A stretch of DNA of 64,000 bases from Edaphochlamys debaryana (Eukaryota > Chlorophyta > Chlorophyceae > Chlamydomonadales), in NCBI GenBank assembly GCA_016858145.1, contig JAEHOE010000023.1:248001-312000 (forward strand), written 5' to 3'. The notes below the pieces were generated by a model. That model searched no databases, had not been told where the DNA came from, and worked only from the letters and a program-made list of their open reading frames with translations. A program made the translations under genes and the position numbers. Shown in pieces: positions 47,326 to 59,808 of this stretch; positions within the stretch are counted from its first letter, which is position 1; the number at the start of each line of letters is the position of its first letter.

Positions 47326-50300
47326 ATGGACACGGGGCAGCCAGCCAGCCAAAGTCCGGCAGGCGTGGCGGGTCAGGACAGCCCGCATCCCCCGGACTCA
47401 GCTGGGCCCGTGGCCGCACAGCCCAGCGCCCTGAACCCAGCGGCTGAGCTGAGGGGCAGTGCGGAGGTCGGGGATGGCGGCCCTGTGCTGGAGGTGGAGC
47501 CCTCGCCGGCTCCAGACCAGAGAATGGCCGCAGACCCGTCACCTCGCAGAGCCGTAACGGTTCCAACAATGGCTGCCGAAGCAGGCGAGGAGCCCAGCCA
47601 TTTGACAGCACTCGCGCAGGCCCAACTGCGACGACACGAAGGCATTTTCGATAACTCTGGTGAAGGGTCGCCCGGCATCTCCCCATCGTCAGAGAGGCCC
47701 TACGCCGGTTACGATAACGATAGCCCTCTTGGGCACACGGCTCGAGGCCTGGTGGACAGGGAAAGCCTTGCCGGCGAGCTCTTGGAATCCTACCCGACCC
47801 AACACACAGCGGAGCGCCGCGGAGCTGCTGGGGGAGGCAGCTCGGGAGGCCACGCACCCGAAAAGGTGAGGGCGGGGCGGGGTGGGAGAAGTACGTGCGT
47901 CGCAAACTGCGTCGTTAGAAAGAGCGCGCTTCAGCTCTCGTGCCGTCGGCCCTCGCACCCTGGGCCCCCAGGAGTTACGCTGCGGGCCTCTGTCGCAGGC
48001 CACTCTTGCCGGTTTAGGCTGTTCGCGGTCCTCTCGACTGCCCAAAACTCACATTTCCCAAACCTGCAGTCGGCGCTGCCAGTTTAGCCTATACTCGCGT
48101 TGTTCAGCAACATCTATCGCCTTTGGTCATCAACTAACCCGCCTCGCGGTGTCGACGCTAATCGAGGAACTTCGAGCGCTCAAGGCAGTTCGGCCCCGTT
48201 GACTGCTTGCCACCCCGCAGGTGTGCGACCTCGTGGTCGACATGGACGCGGCCCAAGCGGCGGTCAGCGCTGCGTTGACCGGCATCCTGGGGGGCGGCTC
48301 GCGGAAAAACCTGCTGGGCGGCGAGGGGGGCGCGGGGGCTCTCGGGATGCGCGGCGCGGGCCCCGCCCCGCTGTGCGTGCCGCCCCCGCCGCCGCCGCCG
48401 CCGCGGCGCGCCTACTCCCACCACCACCCCGCCTTATACGACCCTCTCGCTGCTATGGGCGCACTGGCCCAGGGCCACCCCTTGGGCGCACACGGTATGG
48501 GCCGGTCCATGCTGGTCCCGCCCCCGCCGCCGCCGCCGCCGCCGCCCCCGCCGCACGGCGGCCCGCCCGCCTACATGCGTGCCACGTCACTGCCGCACAC
48601 GCAGTACATGCAGTCGCTCGCCGCACAGGCGGGCCCAGCCGGGCCCCTGCGGTACCGGGCGAGCATGTCGAGCGCGCGGCTTGGGCCCGGCATCCCGGGC
48701 GTGGAGGAGGAGCCGGGCGATGGCGGCGGCTTCATGGGGCATCCGGGCATGGGCCTGGCTGACGTCAACCCCCGATGGCGCGTCAGCATCAGCGGGCCGG
48801 GCGTGGACATGCCATCACACTACAGCGGCCACGGGTTCGATCCGTACGGCATGAATGCGTACGGTGGCGCGGGGCCTAGCTTGGGTCCGCACAGTAGCGG
48901 GCCGGGCATGGCCGGGCACCCGCTCATAGGCGGGTCCGGGCCCGGGGGGGCCCACGTGCTGGGCGGCTCTGGGCCCGGGGGGCCCTCACGTGCGTCAGCC
49001 GCCATGCAGCTTCGATCCTCGTCGAGCCGGGGCCTTGGCGTTACGCAGTCAGCGGCGTACGGCGGGACGCCAGAGCCCTCGCCCCGCTTTCACACCATGC
49101 AAGGGATGGTTCCCATGCAGGGCGGCGGCGGCGGGGGCGGCGGCGGCGGCATGGCCTCCGCCTCGGCGGCAGCGGCGGCGGCGGTGCAGCAGCAGGCAGC
49201 GGCCATGCTAGGGGCCATGCCGCCGGGGGCTCTCCAGGGCATGGTCGGCGGCGGTGGCGGCGGCGGCGGGCAGGGCATGGGGCGGCAGTCGTACATGTCA
49301 CTCCCAGCGCAGCAACTCGCAGCACTGCAGGCCCGAGCCGCCCAGGCCCAGGCCCAGGCCCAAGGGCGGCAGGGCATGGGGCCCCAGCAGGGCGCGCTTG
49401 GGCCCGCGGCTTCGCCGCAGGCCCGCAACGCGGCCGCTGCCAACGTCGCCGCTCAGCAGCTAAGCCTCATGGTTGCTGCTGCCACCGCCGCCAATCAGCA
49501 CCAGCAGCAACAGCAACAGCAGCAACAGCAGCACCACCACCAACAGCAGCAGCTGGCAGCGGCGATGGCGGCGGTTGCTTGGGAGCACCAGCACCGAATG
49601 GGCCGATCTGGGTCGCCGCCGCCCCACATGGGCGGGCACGGTCGTGTGAGCGCGTCGCAGCAGGAGCTGCCGGGGACAGGTGAGCTGCTGGAGCGCCGGC
49701 AGGTGGCGGCTTTCGGCTTTGGGGGGCTCGCCATGTGGGGCCGGCCCGTTGGGGCGTTGGGTGAGGGCCGTTGGGGCAGCTGCGGGAGGCGTCACGTTCC
49801 CTGGTCACCCAGGGCCGGCGCCGCTGGTGCGTCCGTGCCTCTTGCTGCCCATCCCTCCGCGCCCTGACGTCGCCCCAACACCGCCACTCGCCCGCAGGGC
49901 CGACCTCGGACCATAGCCTGGGCGCCGGACCCGACAGCGGCGGCGACCCCTTGGGACCCCACGCCCAGCCCCGCGGGCCCGGCATGGGCGCAGGCACAGG
50001 GTTGCCCACAGGCGCGGGCGTGGGCGTGGGCGCGGGCTTGCCCTGCGCGGACCGCACCCCCGCCAACACGCCCTCGGCCGGCTTGGGCTCGTCCGCCTCT
50101 GCCGATGTGCATGCGCTGCTCGCCTGCTACGAGTCGTGCGTGCGCGCGGCCGTCACGGACGCACACCGGGGCCGCGGCCCCACGGGCCTCCCGCAGCTGC
50201 AGCAGGAGCACGTGCTGCTGCTCCACGTGGCGGGGGTGCTGGCGGAGCACGTGCTCGGCGTTGGCGGCGGCGGCGGGCCAGGCGTCGGCGGCGGCGGCGG

Positions 50301-52059
50301 GAGCAGCGAAGCCGGCGGCGGCTCCGCCGACGGGCCGGACCTGGGCCGGCCGGAGCTGGCGGCATCGGCGCGGCGGCACCTGGCCGAGTGGCCGGGCCTG
50401 TCTGAGCCCATGCGTCTGGGCTTGACGGTGCTGGCGCGGGCTGTGGCGCTAGTGTTCGGCACCCCGGGCGCTGGCAGTGTCGTCAGGCAGGAGCGCTACG
50501 CTTCCGCTTGCGGCCTGCTGCACTCCCTGGCGGCGGCCGACGAAGGGCTGCACGCCGCGCTGAGCGCCGTGCTGCCGGCAGCGCCGCCAGCGCCCGCCGA
50601 GCCGCCGCTGCCGCTGTCGGAGGCGGCCGCCGCCGCGGCGGCGGCGGCCAGCCGCGCCGACGCCGAGCTGGCCCAACGTCTGGTCGTCTCGCTGTGCTCG
50701 GTGGCGGGCTCGGCGCAGCACTTGATGGCACAAGCCACGGGCAGCACGGGGGAAGCCACGCCCGACACCGCCGCGCCGGTTGACATGTCGTCGGCAAGCG
50801 CCGGTTCGTCTTCGGAGGCGCCAGGCGCCGACCTCAGCGGCGGCAGCGGTGGCGGAGCCGGGATCCCGCCGGAGCTGCAGGACCTGGCGGCGGCGGCGCG
50901 CGCCGACGAGATCGCGCTCCTCACTCGCTCCTTCTCGGCGCCATCGCACCGCATGACCGAGCAGGGCCGGCTACTGCAAAACATCTTCTCGTCCTTCGGC
51001 CACCGCTCCTCCGCCGGCGCGTCGCAGCCCGGCGGCGCCGCCGACGGCGCCGGCGGCGGCCCCGGTGAGATCAACGCCTTTGCGCTCACGTCCCTGCTCG
51101 GCGAGGACCCCGAGTTCTTCGCGGCGGCCCTGGGCAGCTTTGGCGGCGCGCGCGACGCGGTCCGGCGTTCCGAGTCCGGTACCTCGGTGCTGGCTTCCCT
51201 CATCGAATCCTTCTCGCAGCGCAGCAACAGCGGCGTGGGTCTGACGGGCTCCGTGAGCGTAAGCGGATCCTCCGTTGACCTGGGCGGGTTCTCATTGCTC
51301 ACCACGCCGAGGACGTCGCCGGGCAACCCGCTGGCGTTACGGTCCGAGCTGCAGGCGGCGCTGGCCGGTGCGGGCCCAGCCGGGCCCAGCGGCGTCGGCG
51401 TCGGCGGCAGCATGACCGGCGGCCTGCCGCCGCAGCTGGCAATGTCAATGTCGACGTCAGCGCCTGGCAGCGCCGCCGCGCCGCCGGGCGGGCCCGACCT
51501 GGCCCAGCTTACCCACTCGCACGGGCACGGACACGGGCACGGGCATCCCCACGGGGGCATGCAGCCCCCGCACCAGCATCCACATCCTCACGGCGGTTAT
51601 GGTGGGGCGGGGCCCGGGCCGAGCTATCGGCCGCCGCCGGGGCCGTCTGGCGCCGCGGCCGCAGCTGCCGCGGCGGCGGTGGTGGCGCAACAGCAGCAGC
51701 AGCAGCAGCGCGCGTATGGGCAGGAGATGGTGCTCGGAGGGCTCGCAGGTGCGCCACCGTGCCTGCCTTCGTTCGCTGTGTCGCCATGTTTCTCACCCCG
51801 CTGTAGTTCTCCCGCTCAGCCGCCCTCGCCGATCCGCTCGGCCTGCTGCCGTACTGCCTGCCCCGCCTGGGCGGGTGCGCGTGCCGCTGTCGTGATCCTG
51901 ACCCCTCGAACCCCGTGTGCTGACGTGTGCCTCGCAGGCTGCAATCCGGACGCCCTAGTCGCCCTGGGCGGCGGAGAACTCGATCTTCTGAACTGGGAAC
52001 CGGAGGCGCTTCAGGCGGCCATTCGCATCCTGCAGTCCACCCAGCCCTTCAACGGCTGA
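47326..52059 (+). CDS. unrecognised 1,323-residue Gln/His/Gly-rich protein
   Basis: Four exons (47326-47865, 48221-49679, 49898-51748, 51938-52059) join in consistent phase. I do not recognise the product. The first exon encodes an acidic, Ser/Pro-rich N-terminus. Exon 2 carries two polyproline runs, poly-Gly, and a Gln-rich stretch with His (residues ~605-630). Exon 3 has a helical block around LQQEHVLLLHVAGVLAEHVL and Ser-rich segments such as SVLASLIESFSQRSNSGVGL. It ends in a His/Gly-rich region and a short Gln run. The C-terminus, ELDLLNWEPEALQAAIRILQ, is short, ordered and looks conserved. The composition resembles disordered transcription or RNA-granule proteins, but that is only a guess. 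The last intron is 189 bases, a multiple of three, with no in-frame stop, so retaining it would add 63 residues. Confidence 0.75.
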
Positions 52060-54047
52060 GCCGCCCCGGCACACCAGACCGCCCGTGCGACGCCCCGCCC
52101 TCGCCCCGCCCTGTATCCGTCACAGAAGTGTCGATGGATGCCGGGGGTGGGATGGGACGCTACGCGGCAGCATACAGCTTCAACGAGCCGCGTCCTCGTG
52201 ACCGGCAGGCATACTCTTTCCTCGCTAGCTAGGCGCCTTGATTGCGCGGTTCCGGAACTGCGCGCACCATACTTTTACCTAGTTGGCTTCTTTTTGTCAG
52301 ATCGTGTGGGTGGGCGGTCGCAGGTTTGCGGGCTCGTCTGCCCACGCTAATTAGACAGTCGGCTTTCGGCCGTGGGGGTTCTCCAAAGGGTTTGGAACAT
52401 GTGTCGGCGGCGCGGCCTTTGCTGTGAGCTCCTGCATACCTCGCATCTAGATCGAGGCACTATGCATGCAACGTGTGCGCGCCGGGTGCGCGGTTGAAAT
52501 TGGTCCTAAGCACGGCACCGCCGCATCAATTCAGGCCCCCGAGGCCCTTAGCCAGGCGTCACATGTCTTGCTTGGAGATCCCGCGCCTCCTCTCTCTGTC
52601 CGTTTCTGCGCTCACGGGCCAGCATCGAGCTGCGGGCTGTACGGAAGCCGCCCCCTTGTTGTTTGGGGCGGGCACAGCTGTCTTCACTGTATGCGTTCAT
52701 AGCGAGCAGCCGAAGCGCCACACGTGACTTTGAAGTCAACTGCGCGGGGCATGCGATTTGTGTACATAGCTGCTTGCTGCTTTGTGGAGCATTTTGGCCC
52801 CGAGCGCGAGAGCGAAACGGCAGGGAATGGAGGCGATAGGATGCGCCTGCAGGGCTGCCATACAGATTGGGGTTGGGGGTGAGCCTCGAGGGCACGATTC
52901 GAAAGGAGCCTTCGTTGCCCCTTGGGTTGGCTTCCAGCGGTTGAGTCCGCCTGTTCATGACGTGCAGAGTTGAGGGCCGGCTGCCCCGGTTCTATGTGAT
53001 TTGCCCCAACGGGCCACAGCTTGGGAGCTTGGGCATTGAGCAGCGCCCATGTCAGATCAATTCGCATTTTGTCCTTGCTGGAACGGGGCAAAATCGGCCG
53101 TGTAGTCTGGCCTCGGTAGTGATACGACAGCTGATCTTATGGGACTATTCTGGTGGGGCGGGATGCGTGTTGGCGGCCACGGGGTGGCCAATGCAAGGGG
53201 CGCTGGCTCAGCGCTCGTGGGGTGCGGGGCCCTGGCCGAATGGCCAGGGAAGGTCCCTGAACCCTGACCCTGACCCAGGTTTGTCGGGCACCCGGGCATT
53301 GCAAGCTGCGGGGCGAAACCTAGGGTACCCGTTGTATAGGGATGGGTCTCTATTAAGGGATATCCTCTTGGGGAACCACACTGGCTCGAGTTGTTATAGG
53401 TTGGCAAGCGTGACGGCGTTGTGTTGCGACGGCGTGTTGAGAGCGAGAGGCATTAGCTAGGTTTAGTGGGCTGGGTGGGAAGGATCTCACGTCACCAGGG
53501 GAAGGGGCTAGCAATCACAGCGACGGGAGATAGAGTGTAACTCCACGGCCCGATGAGGAAGAGAGCTACGGAGGGCTTCTTGAAGGGGCGGGCGGGCATC
53601 GACGCACCCAGTGGCAAGGCTTTACACCGCAAGGCTTGAACGAATATCTGCTCTCCGGTGCCCTCCTGGCCTTTCGGTCACCTCTGCCCTATGCTCGAAC
53701 CCTCCAAGCAGCTTCCGCTGACCATCGCGTTTGACAGCGTGGCCCCTGCCCCAGACACAGTAAGTCAGGGCGTAGAAGTTCGCGGGATAGCCCGGAACCT
53801 GGCATGCATACACGATACAGCGCCGGACCCCACAGCCAGAGAGCTCCAATGCTCAAAGCTCTCACGCGCGACCAGTCGACCACGCAACGTGGCCGTCACG
53901 ACCCCCCGCGCCCCACTCGCATCACGTGATCTCGCCCCCGCACCGCGCTCGCTGCCCAATCACGCCGCCCCAGCCATGACGCTAGCTCGCTCTCTCGCAC
54001 CCGCAGTCCCGCACCCGCCCCTGCCCACCGCCTCCACCACCCCCACC
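52060..54047. other. convergent 3' region, no gene seen
   Basis: It lies between the stop codons of a plus-strand and a minus-strand gene. A plus-strand TGTAA occurs at 53536. No open frame is convincing. Confidence 0.45.
53622..53626 (-). promoter_or_regulatory. candidate polyadenylation signal of the phosphatase gene
   Basis: The minus strand reads TGTAA about 420 bases after the phosphatase stop codon at 54048. Confidence 0.4.
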
Positions 54048-57000
54048 TCATGCCCCATGTGCCCCCGCCCCGACTCCGGCCTCCGCCCCCGCCGCCGCTC
54101 CCGCCGCCGCCGCTTCTGCCGCCGCAGCTTCTGCCGCCGCCTTCTTGGCCCCCTCCGCCGACCGCCGTGCCGCCGCCGCCGAGTCCGGCTTGGAGTACAC
54201 CTCCGCCGCCGGCACGGCCACCAGCTCCAGCAGGAGCTCCTCCCGGGTCACGGCCCGCCCCGCCGCCAGCGCCGCCACGAAGCCCGGGCTGCGGGCCCGC
54301 AGCTCCGCCAGCGGCGGCACCACGGCCGCCGTCAGCGCGTTGCCGTACACGCAGCCGCTGCGCACGACAGGAGGGGAGCGGAGGGGAGGGAGGGGCGGTG
54401 AGCCGGAAGGGAGGAAGACGGGAGCGGAAAGAGATTAGTCAAGGCTTAGTCAAGTCAAGCTGAGCGCCTGCACACGGACTCACGTGTCCAGGCCGGTGGC
54501 TGCCGGGTGCAGCTGCAGGCCCCTGCGGGCGTCGTGTCCGAAAAACACATGGGGCGGTCCGCGCCACTGCGCCGCCCAGGGTCCGCCGCCTGGCCCCGCC
54601 TCCTTGCTCTTCTCCACCGCCTTGAAGCTGGGTGGTGGGGTGGTGGGGTGGTGGGGTGGTGGGGGGGTGGGGCGGTGGGGGTGGGGTGCAAAGCGGGGCA
54701 CTGGGGTCAGAGCGCTTCAGACGGTTGACGGGGGCAGCGGGGCTGAGGTGCGCACTCGTGACGGGGCTGCCGCAGGCGCTGCGAACAGCGAGGATTGGAG
54801 CAGGGCTGCACATAGACGCACGCCGGCGGTCCAAAATCAACCTCCACTCCACTCGACTCCACTGCGCTGCTGATGGCCACCCAAAGCCTCTCGCCCTCGT
54901 CCCCGCGCCCCGCCCCACCGCACGCCGCTGGCCGGCCCCTGCTCCGCCTCCGCCCGCGCCTGCTCCTCCTGCGTGAGGGGCACCAGGTCCCGAGCCTTGT
55001 ACAGCACATGCAGGTCCTGAGCCTCCAGGGGTAGCCCGGGGACCAGGCCTGAGGGGGTGGGGGCGGGGCAGCGGGGCGGGAGGGGGAGGCGGCAGGGTTT
55101 CGCGGAGGCGGTAACAGGGCGGTGTGTTTTGAAGCGGTGTGGATGGATGGTGTGCGGCACGCAGGGAAGAGGCGCCCGGGTTAATCGAGTGCGGGGGCTT
55201 GGCCACCCGCGGTGCTGTGCTGTGCTGTGCTGTGCGGCCGGTTAGGCAGGGCCTCACAGCGCCGTTACACGCACAGCCGCTTGCTTGTGCTTTCCGCTTG
55301 CTTGGGCCTTCCACCTGTTGCTGAGATACGATTGGCGCACTCTCGTCTTCAGTTTCCCTTACTCGTTATGGTCAGCATACACGAAACGTCCCACGTACCC
55401 TCCCCACCTGCGTGAACCACCGCCACTCCGTACTGCGGTACGGACACGCTGAACGGCATCTGCTCCAGCACAGCAGCCTGGGGCGGAGGAAGGAAGTGCA
55501 TCCGGGCTTCGGGGGTCCGGCCTCTGGGGCCTGGGCTTGTGCAGCCCGGCGCATGGGGACTCTAGCCGAGCGTGGGTGTGATGCGGCTGGCAGGGTGGGC
55601 CATGCAGCCCTGCCCCACACTCACACCCACACTCACACCCACCCACTTTGGGTCTCGCCGGGCTTTCTGCTTGCTTACGACTTCCACGTTCCCCATCACA
55701 CCCACTCACTCGCCCACTCACTCATTCACGCCCACCCCTCACCCACGCACCTGCTGAGGGGTCATGGCCTGAGCCCAGGAGAACTTGGGGTTGAAGGGCA
55801 GCGCGCCCCCCGCTGCGCGCCACTGCCGCCACGCCGCTAGCACCGCGTCATCTGCGCAGGGCGGGGCCAGGGGGACTTGCGGGTCAGCCCACGCACGGAA
55901 CTGCGGGGTCTGCAAGCCATCTTGGGCAGGCGCCGAGCAGCGGACTGGACGGACGGCCCCTGCAGGAGCTCCGACGGCCCTCGCGGGTGTTAGCCCCGCG
56001 CCGCTTGCAGCAGGCAGGTTTCTGCTGAAATCCCCTTGGGGCTGGCAGCAGACGGCTCTAAGTCTGAGCCTTCCTCTCGCTTACCCACACTCCAATGCCC
56101 GGTCCCCGCCCAGTGCCTCAGCGACTCGGTATATAACGTGTCCTGGCCGGAAGCCATCCCCCGGTTTGACGTGCATCTGCCTTTCGCCCCGGTCCTGTAA
56201 GCATGCCCCCGTCTCCCCCCGCCTGCCCACAGCCGCCGCTGGAGCCTGCTGCACCTTTCGCTCTGGACCTCGATGCGCGTTGGGCTCTCGCCTTTCGCTC
56301 TGAGGCCGCCTGCCCGCTTCCCCCACGTGTCTCCGCCCCGTCCACAGCCCGAGCGCTTCGGGTTGCACAGCGCCCTGGCCGGAAGGCTCACTCCCCCAAA
56401 TGCCCCGTCCTCGCAGCTCCCGCCCCCCCTTACCATGGTTCCCCCGCACCGTCAGCGCCTGCAGCTCTTCCGGCACTGCGTCCAGGATTTCGAGGGACAC
56501 GGGGCCCTTGTTCACGATGTCACCTGAAAGCGAAGGGGAAGAAGGGGTGCCCAGAGTGCTTGTACTGGTTGTGCGAGCGCCAAGAGGCTGGGCCCACGTG
56601 AGCGCGTGTGCGCTGCACAGCCCCTGGCACCGACAGATGCAGGTGGAAACAACACCGCGGATGGAGCCGTACCTGCCAGGATCAGGTTATCCACGGCCTT
56701 GTCGTACGACAGCTTCTCCAGTAGGGGCCACAGCTCGGGGGTGCCGTGCAGGTCACCTGCGAGGGAGCCAACGAGGGTGGAGGGGCGGTCACCGCTTCGG
56801 GGGCTAGTGTCCCGAGGGACCCAAGCGAGCCGTCACCCGAAGGTGAGTGATGCTGTTGGGGGCCCCGGGCCGTCCCAGGGGGGGGTTGCCATGAGGCCGA
56901 TGCGGGCGGCAGGCGCTGTCCCTCCCATATGGAAGGCCTGCCGGCGAGGGAAGGCCAGGGTGGCCGCCACAGGCCCCTCAAAGCCCACTCGGGGCCCACT

Positions 57001-57460
57001 CGGGGCCCGAGGCCCGAGACGCCCCGGAGCCCTGTGCCTCCAGACCCACAGCGTTGCGGCTCAAAGGCAGCAATGGTCAGGGACGGTCCTGGTGGCTGGT
57101 CCTTACCAGCCTGCCACTGATCCTCAGGGCCCCAGCCAGGCCCACAGCAACACAGCATAGTGACCTACCCACGATGATGAGGCGACCGGGTTTGACGTGC
57201 TCCACGCGCTGATGAATGACGCGCGGCAGCGGGTTGCCGTAGGGCGTCACCTGGAAACAGGCGTGGAGGTGGCACCAGTTGGCCTCGTGTGGGCCTAGGG
57301 GCCTGAGGGGCAGCCCCCGGGGGTCCCCGCGTTCTCTCACCCCGGGCCTCGCAGCCCCACGCCCAGGCAGGATGCGCCGCGCTTGGCCGAGTATCGCCAC
57401 CATGAGCGCCCGAAGGGGTCGAAGCGTCCAACCGAGCAGCTGGAGTCGGCCCCACACCAT
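54048..57460 (-). CDS. ApaH-like / Ppn2-like metallophosphatase
   Basis: A calcineurin-type phosphoesterase. Nine exons (57341-57460, 57169-57250, 56673-56756, 56434-56523, 55751-55851, 55408-55477, 54919-55048, 54484-54627, 54048-54357) give 376 residues with all phases closing. The metal-site motifs are complete: GDLHG (68-72), GDIVNKGP (96-103), GNHDD (123-127), VVHAGL (His181) and FFGHDARRGLQ (His257). The run GLDTGCVYGNALTA after the last motif is typical of ApaH-like phosphatases and the yeast polyphosphatase Ppn2. Likely substrates are therefore polyphosphate, dinucleoside polyphosphates or capped RNA ends, not ordinary phosphoproteins; which one cannot be told. The first ~40 residues are basic and hydrophobic (RPLRALMVAILGQARR) and could be a signal anchor or organelle leader. 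The C-terminal ~50 residues are an Ala-rich helix. Confidence 0.88.
55652..55697 (+). repeat. ~40-bp dispersed intronic repeat, copy 2
   Basis: Starts GTCTCGCCGGGCTTTCTGCT, identical to copy 1 through TGCTTACG, then continues ACTTCCACGTTCCCC. It lies in an intron of the phosphatase gene, on the opposite strand to that gene. Confidence 0.75.
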
Positions 57461-57847
57461 CGCCCCTAAGCGGGCGCGTGCGGAGCTGCCCGGGCCCGGG
57501 CTAGAGCGCGATTGGGCGAGACGGGTTGATTGTTGCTCGTGTGCCCTAGCGCGCGCTTGTGTGCGGGTGTTGCGCAATGTCAGCGGGGAAGGCCAGCCTG
57601 GGGACGGTTTGGCCTGCGCTGCGCCCGCTCCAGTCCACAGTCACAGCACAGCGTTCTCCATATACCAGTATTCAATTATCAACTGTCCTATCAACTCTTT
57701 CGTCTCATTTTGGGCCTGAGTTCCACCTGCCAGCACCGCTTCATCGCGCTAAGCCCGCTCGATAGCCCCTGGACGCGCCCGAGACCCTCAACAGACTCTA
57801 GAAGCTGTATGCCCAGGTGCTAGCCAACGGCGAGAGCTCGTGGCAGC
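57461..57847. promoter_or_regulatory. divergent region of phosphatase and TMEM230 genes
   Basis: These 387 bases separate two start codons pointing away from each other. A relatively AT-rich patch lies near 57660-57710 and may hold core promoter elements. No specific motif is claimed. Confidence 0.4.
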
Positions 57848-58591
57848 ATGAGCGGGTCGCAGTATCGCCTGGACCCCGACGACGGGGACTTCACGTTTGA
57901 TGACCCGCACCGGTCACGACCGTGGAAGAAGGTGCGTGACGCTGGGCCTCAGGGTGGTCTCGCGCCGAGACGTGCCGGTGGTCATGTCCCTCTGCCTCGT
58001 CTTGATACTACAGGTCGCTCTGGCCATCGGGCTGCTATTGGTGGGCACAATCCTTCTCAGCGTAGGCCTCGGCATCTACCTGACAGGCGTGGAGCAGGCC
58101 GGAGGTGGGGCTTGCGGGGACTGAGACGTCGGGCAAGGGGCTCTTGAGAGTGATGAGGCGAGGGAAGGGGGCTGGAGGGAACGGGGGGTGGAAGGGCCCT
58201 TCTTCGCCAGGCTGGGCGTCCAAGCCCTTAAGCAGACGGGGCTCCTAGAGGCCACGTGAAGGGTCCACGTACCGCCATCGGCCCCCAACCCAACTCTGCA
58301 GCGCCACACCGGGTCCCCAGTCAACCGAATCACTCCCCCCACCCCCTCGCGCTTCAACGCCCACTCCTCCTCGCCAACAGCGCGCCCTTCCCCGCCACCT
58401 GCCACCAGCACCCTGCCACCCACCTCCCCCCCGGCCCTCCCCACCCCTCCCCCCTACCACCCTCCCCAGGCCTGCCCCTCATCATCCTCGGCTCCATCAC
58501 CTTCCTGCCCGGATTCTACCACACACGTATCGCCTACAAGGCCTGGAAGGGGACGGCCGGGTACTCCCTAAACCAGATCCCCGACTTCTGA
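57848..58591 (+). CDS. TMEM230: TMEM230-family membrane protein
   Basis: A small two-pass membrane protein; animal TMEM230 is found on trafficking vesicles and endosomes. Three exons (57848-57931, 58014-58104, 58470-58591) give 98 residues. The N-terminus is acidic and soluble ([12 protein letters not shown]), followed by PWKK just before the first membrane segment ([20 protein letters not shown]). The second segment, [20 protein letters not shown], contains the family signature LPGFYHxRIAY. The chain ends [14 protein letters not shown], matching the conserved C-terminus of the family. Length and topology are normal. No organelle leader is seen. Confidence 0.93.
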
Positions 58592-59808
58592 GGGAGCCAT
58601 TGGAGCCGCTGCAGCGGAGGGACTCGAGGGAGGGAGGGCTCGTGGAGTGGGGACCGGCGCAGCAGAGCAGCTGGTACCCTGGGGGGCACGGCTGCGGGCC
58701 GGGGCGCCGCAAGCTGTGCGGTCAAGGTCGCCGGGTCATGCGGAGCAGGGGCCCGGGGGCAAGGGGCGTGGCGGAGGTGGTGCGCTTGGGAGGTGGACGC
58801 GCGGGAGGAGGCCGGCGCAGGTGCGAGATAGGGCTCCGAGGGGTGGGGGTGTGAGGGCCTGCTTGCCTATGCCTGGGGTGCCGAGCGCCCTAGCAGGGTC
58901 GCGCCCCGAAAGGCACGCATGGAGGATGAGGGCCAGTGCACGGCTGCTTCCCGTAAATTTAACGCCCGATGTTGGGCGGGGTTCCAACCAAGACAGGACG
59001 GAAGGATGCTGAGATGTGGCCATGAGAGGCAGGGGACATGGCTCCCAGACGGCTGAAGGAAGGGGGACTGGGGGGGCTTGCTTCGCGGGTATGACCCTGG
59101 CAGGCAGAGCATCAGCAGATAGGCTGTGGCCTGGAGGGCTTGGGGCGGCTGGGGACTGCAGCAGGGTTCGCAAGGATGGCATCTGGCTGTACCGCCCTGC
59201 ACGCACGTGTCGGTGATGCGCGGTCTAGGGTAGGCAGAACTTGAGATGTAACCTACATAGCTTGCATTACGTGGCTTGCATGTGTCGGAATTGTAAAGAC
59301 GAGGATGTTTCCTGAGGCGCAGACCCCTGTCATTGGCACGCTCGTTGCGGCTAATCAGCTACCCCGGGCCGCTACCCTGCCTCCGGCATCCGGGCAGCAG
59401 AGTGAGCAGACTCAGCCCAACCGCCATCCTGGTGCCCAGCTACCAGCCTCCTGGCAGCACAAGTACACCGCTCAGGCGCAAGGAAACACCTGACGTGGGG
59501 CGCACACCACAGTCAACGGTACATACCAACAGTCGACCGTCTCAATGAGCAACCCTGCAACCTTTCCCGACAACTCAAGCTCACTAGGAGTGCCTCATCA
59601 GTCAGCACCACCGGCTGCGAAGCCGTCCCCCCCATCGCCCCCAACTCCCCACACCGCGGCATGCTCCCTCCTTACGAGCTGCCGCACCCGAGCCCACAGC
59701 GGTACACCCCATGAAGGTACAGCCTGGGCCCGGCTAGCGCCCCGGCACCAACTCTCCATCCGGGCCCCCTGCGCCAACCACCACTGAGGCCCCCCGACGC
59801 GCGCACGC
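58592..59808. other. convergent 3' region, no gene seen
   Basis: It contains the 3' end of the TMEM230 gene and, on the other strand, that of the membrane-protein gene ending at 59809. Plus-strand TGTAA occurs at 59247 and 59292, either of which could serve TMEM230. Nothing else is recognised. Confidence 0.45.
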
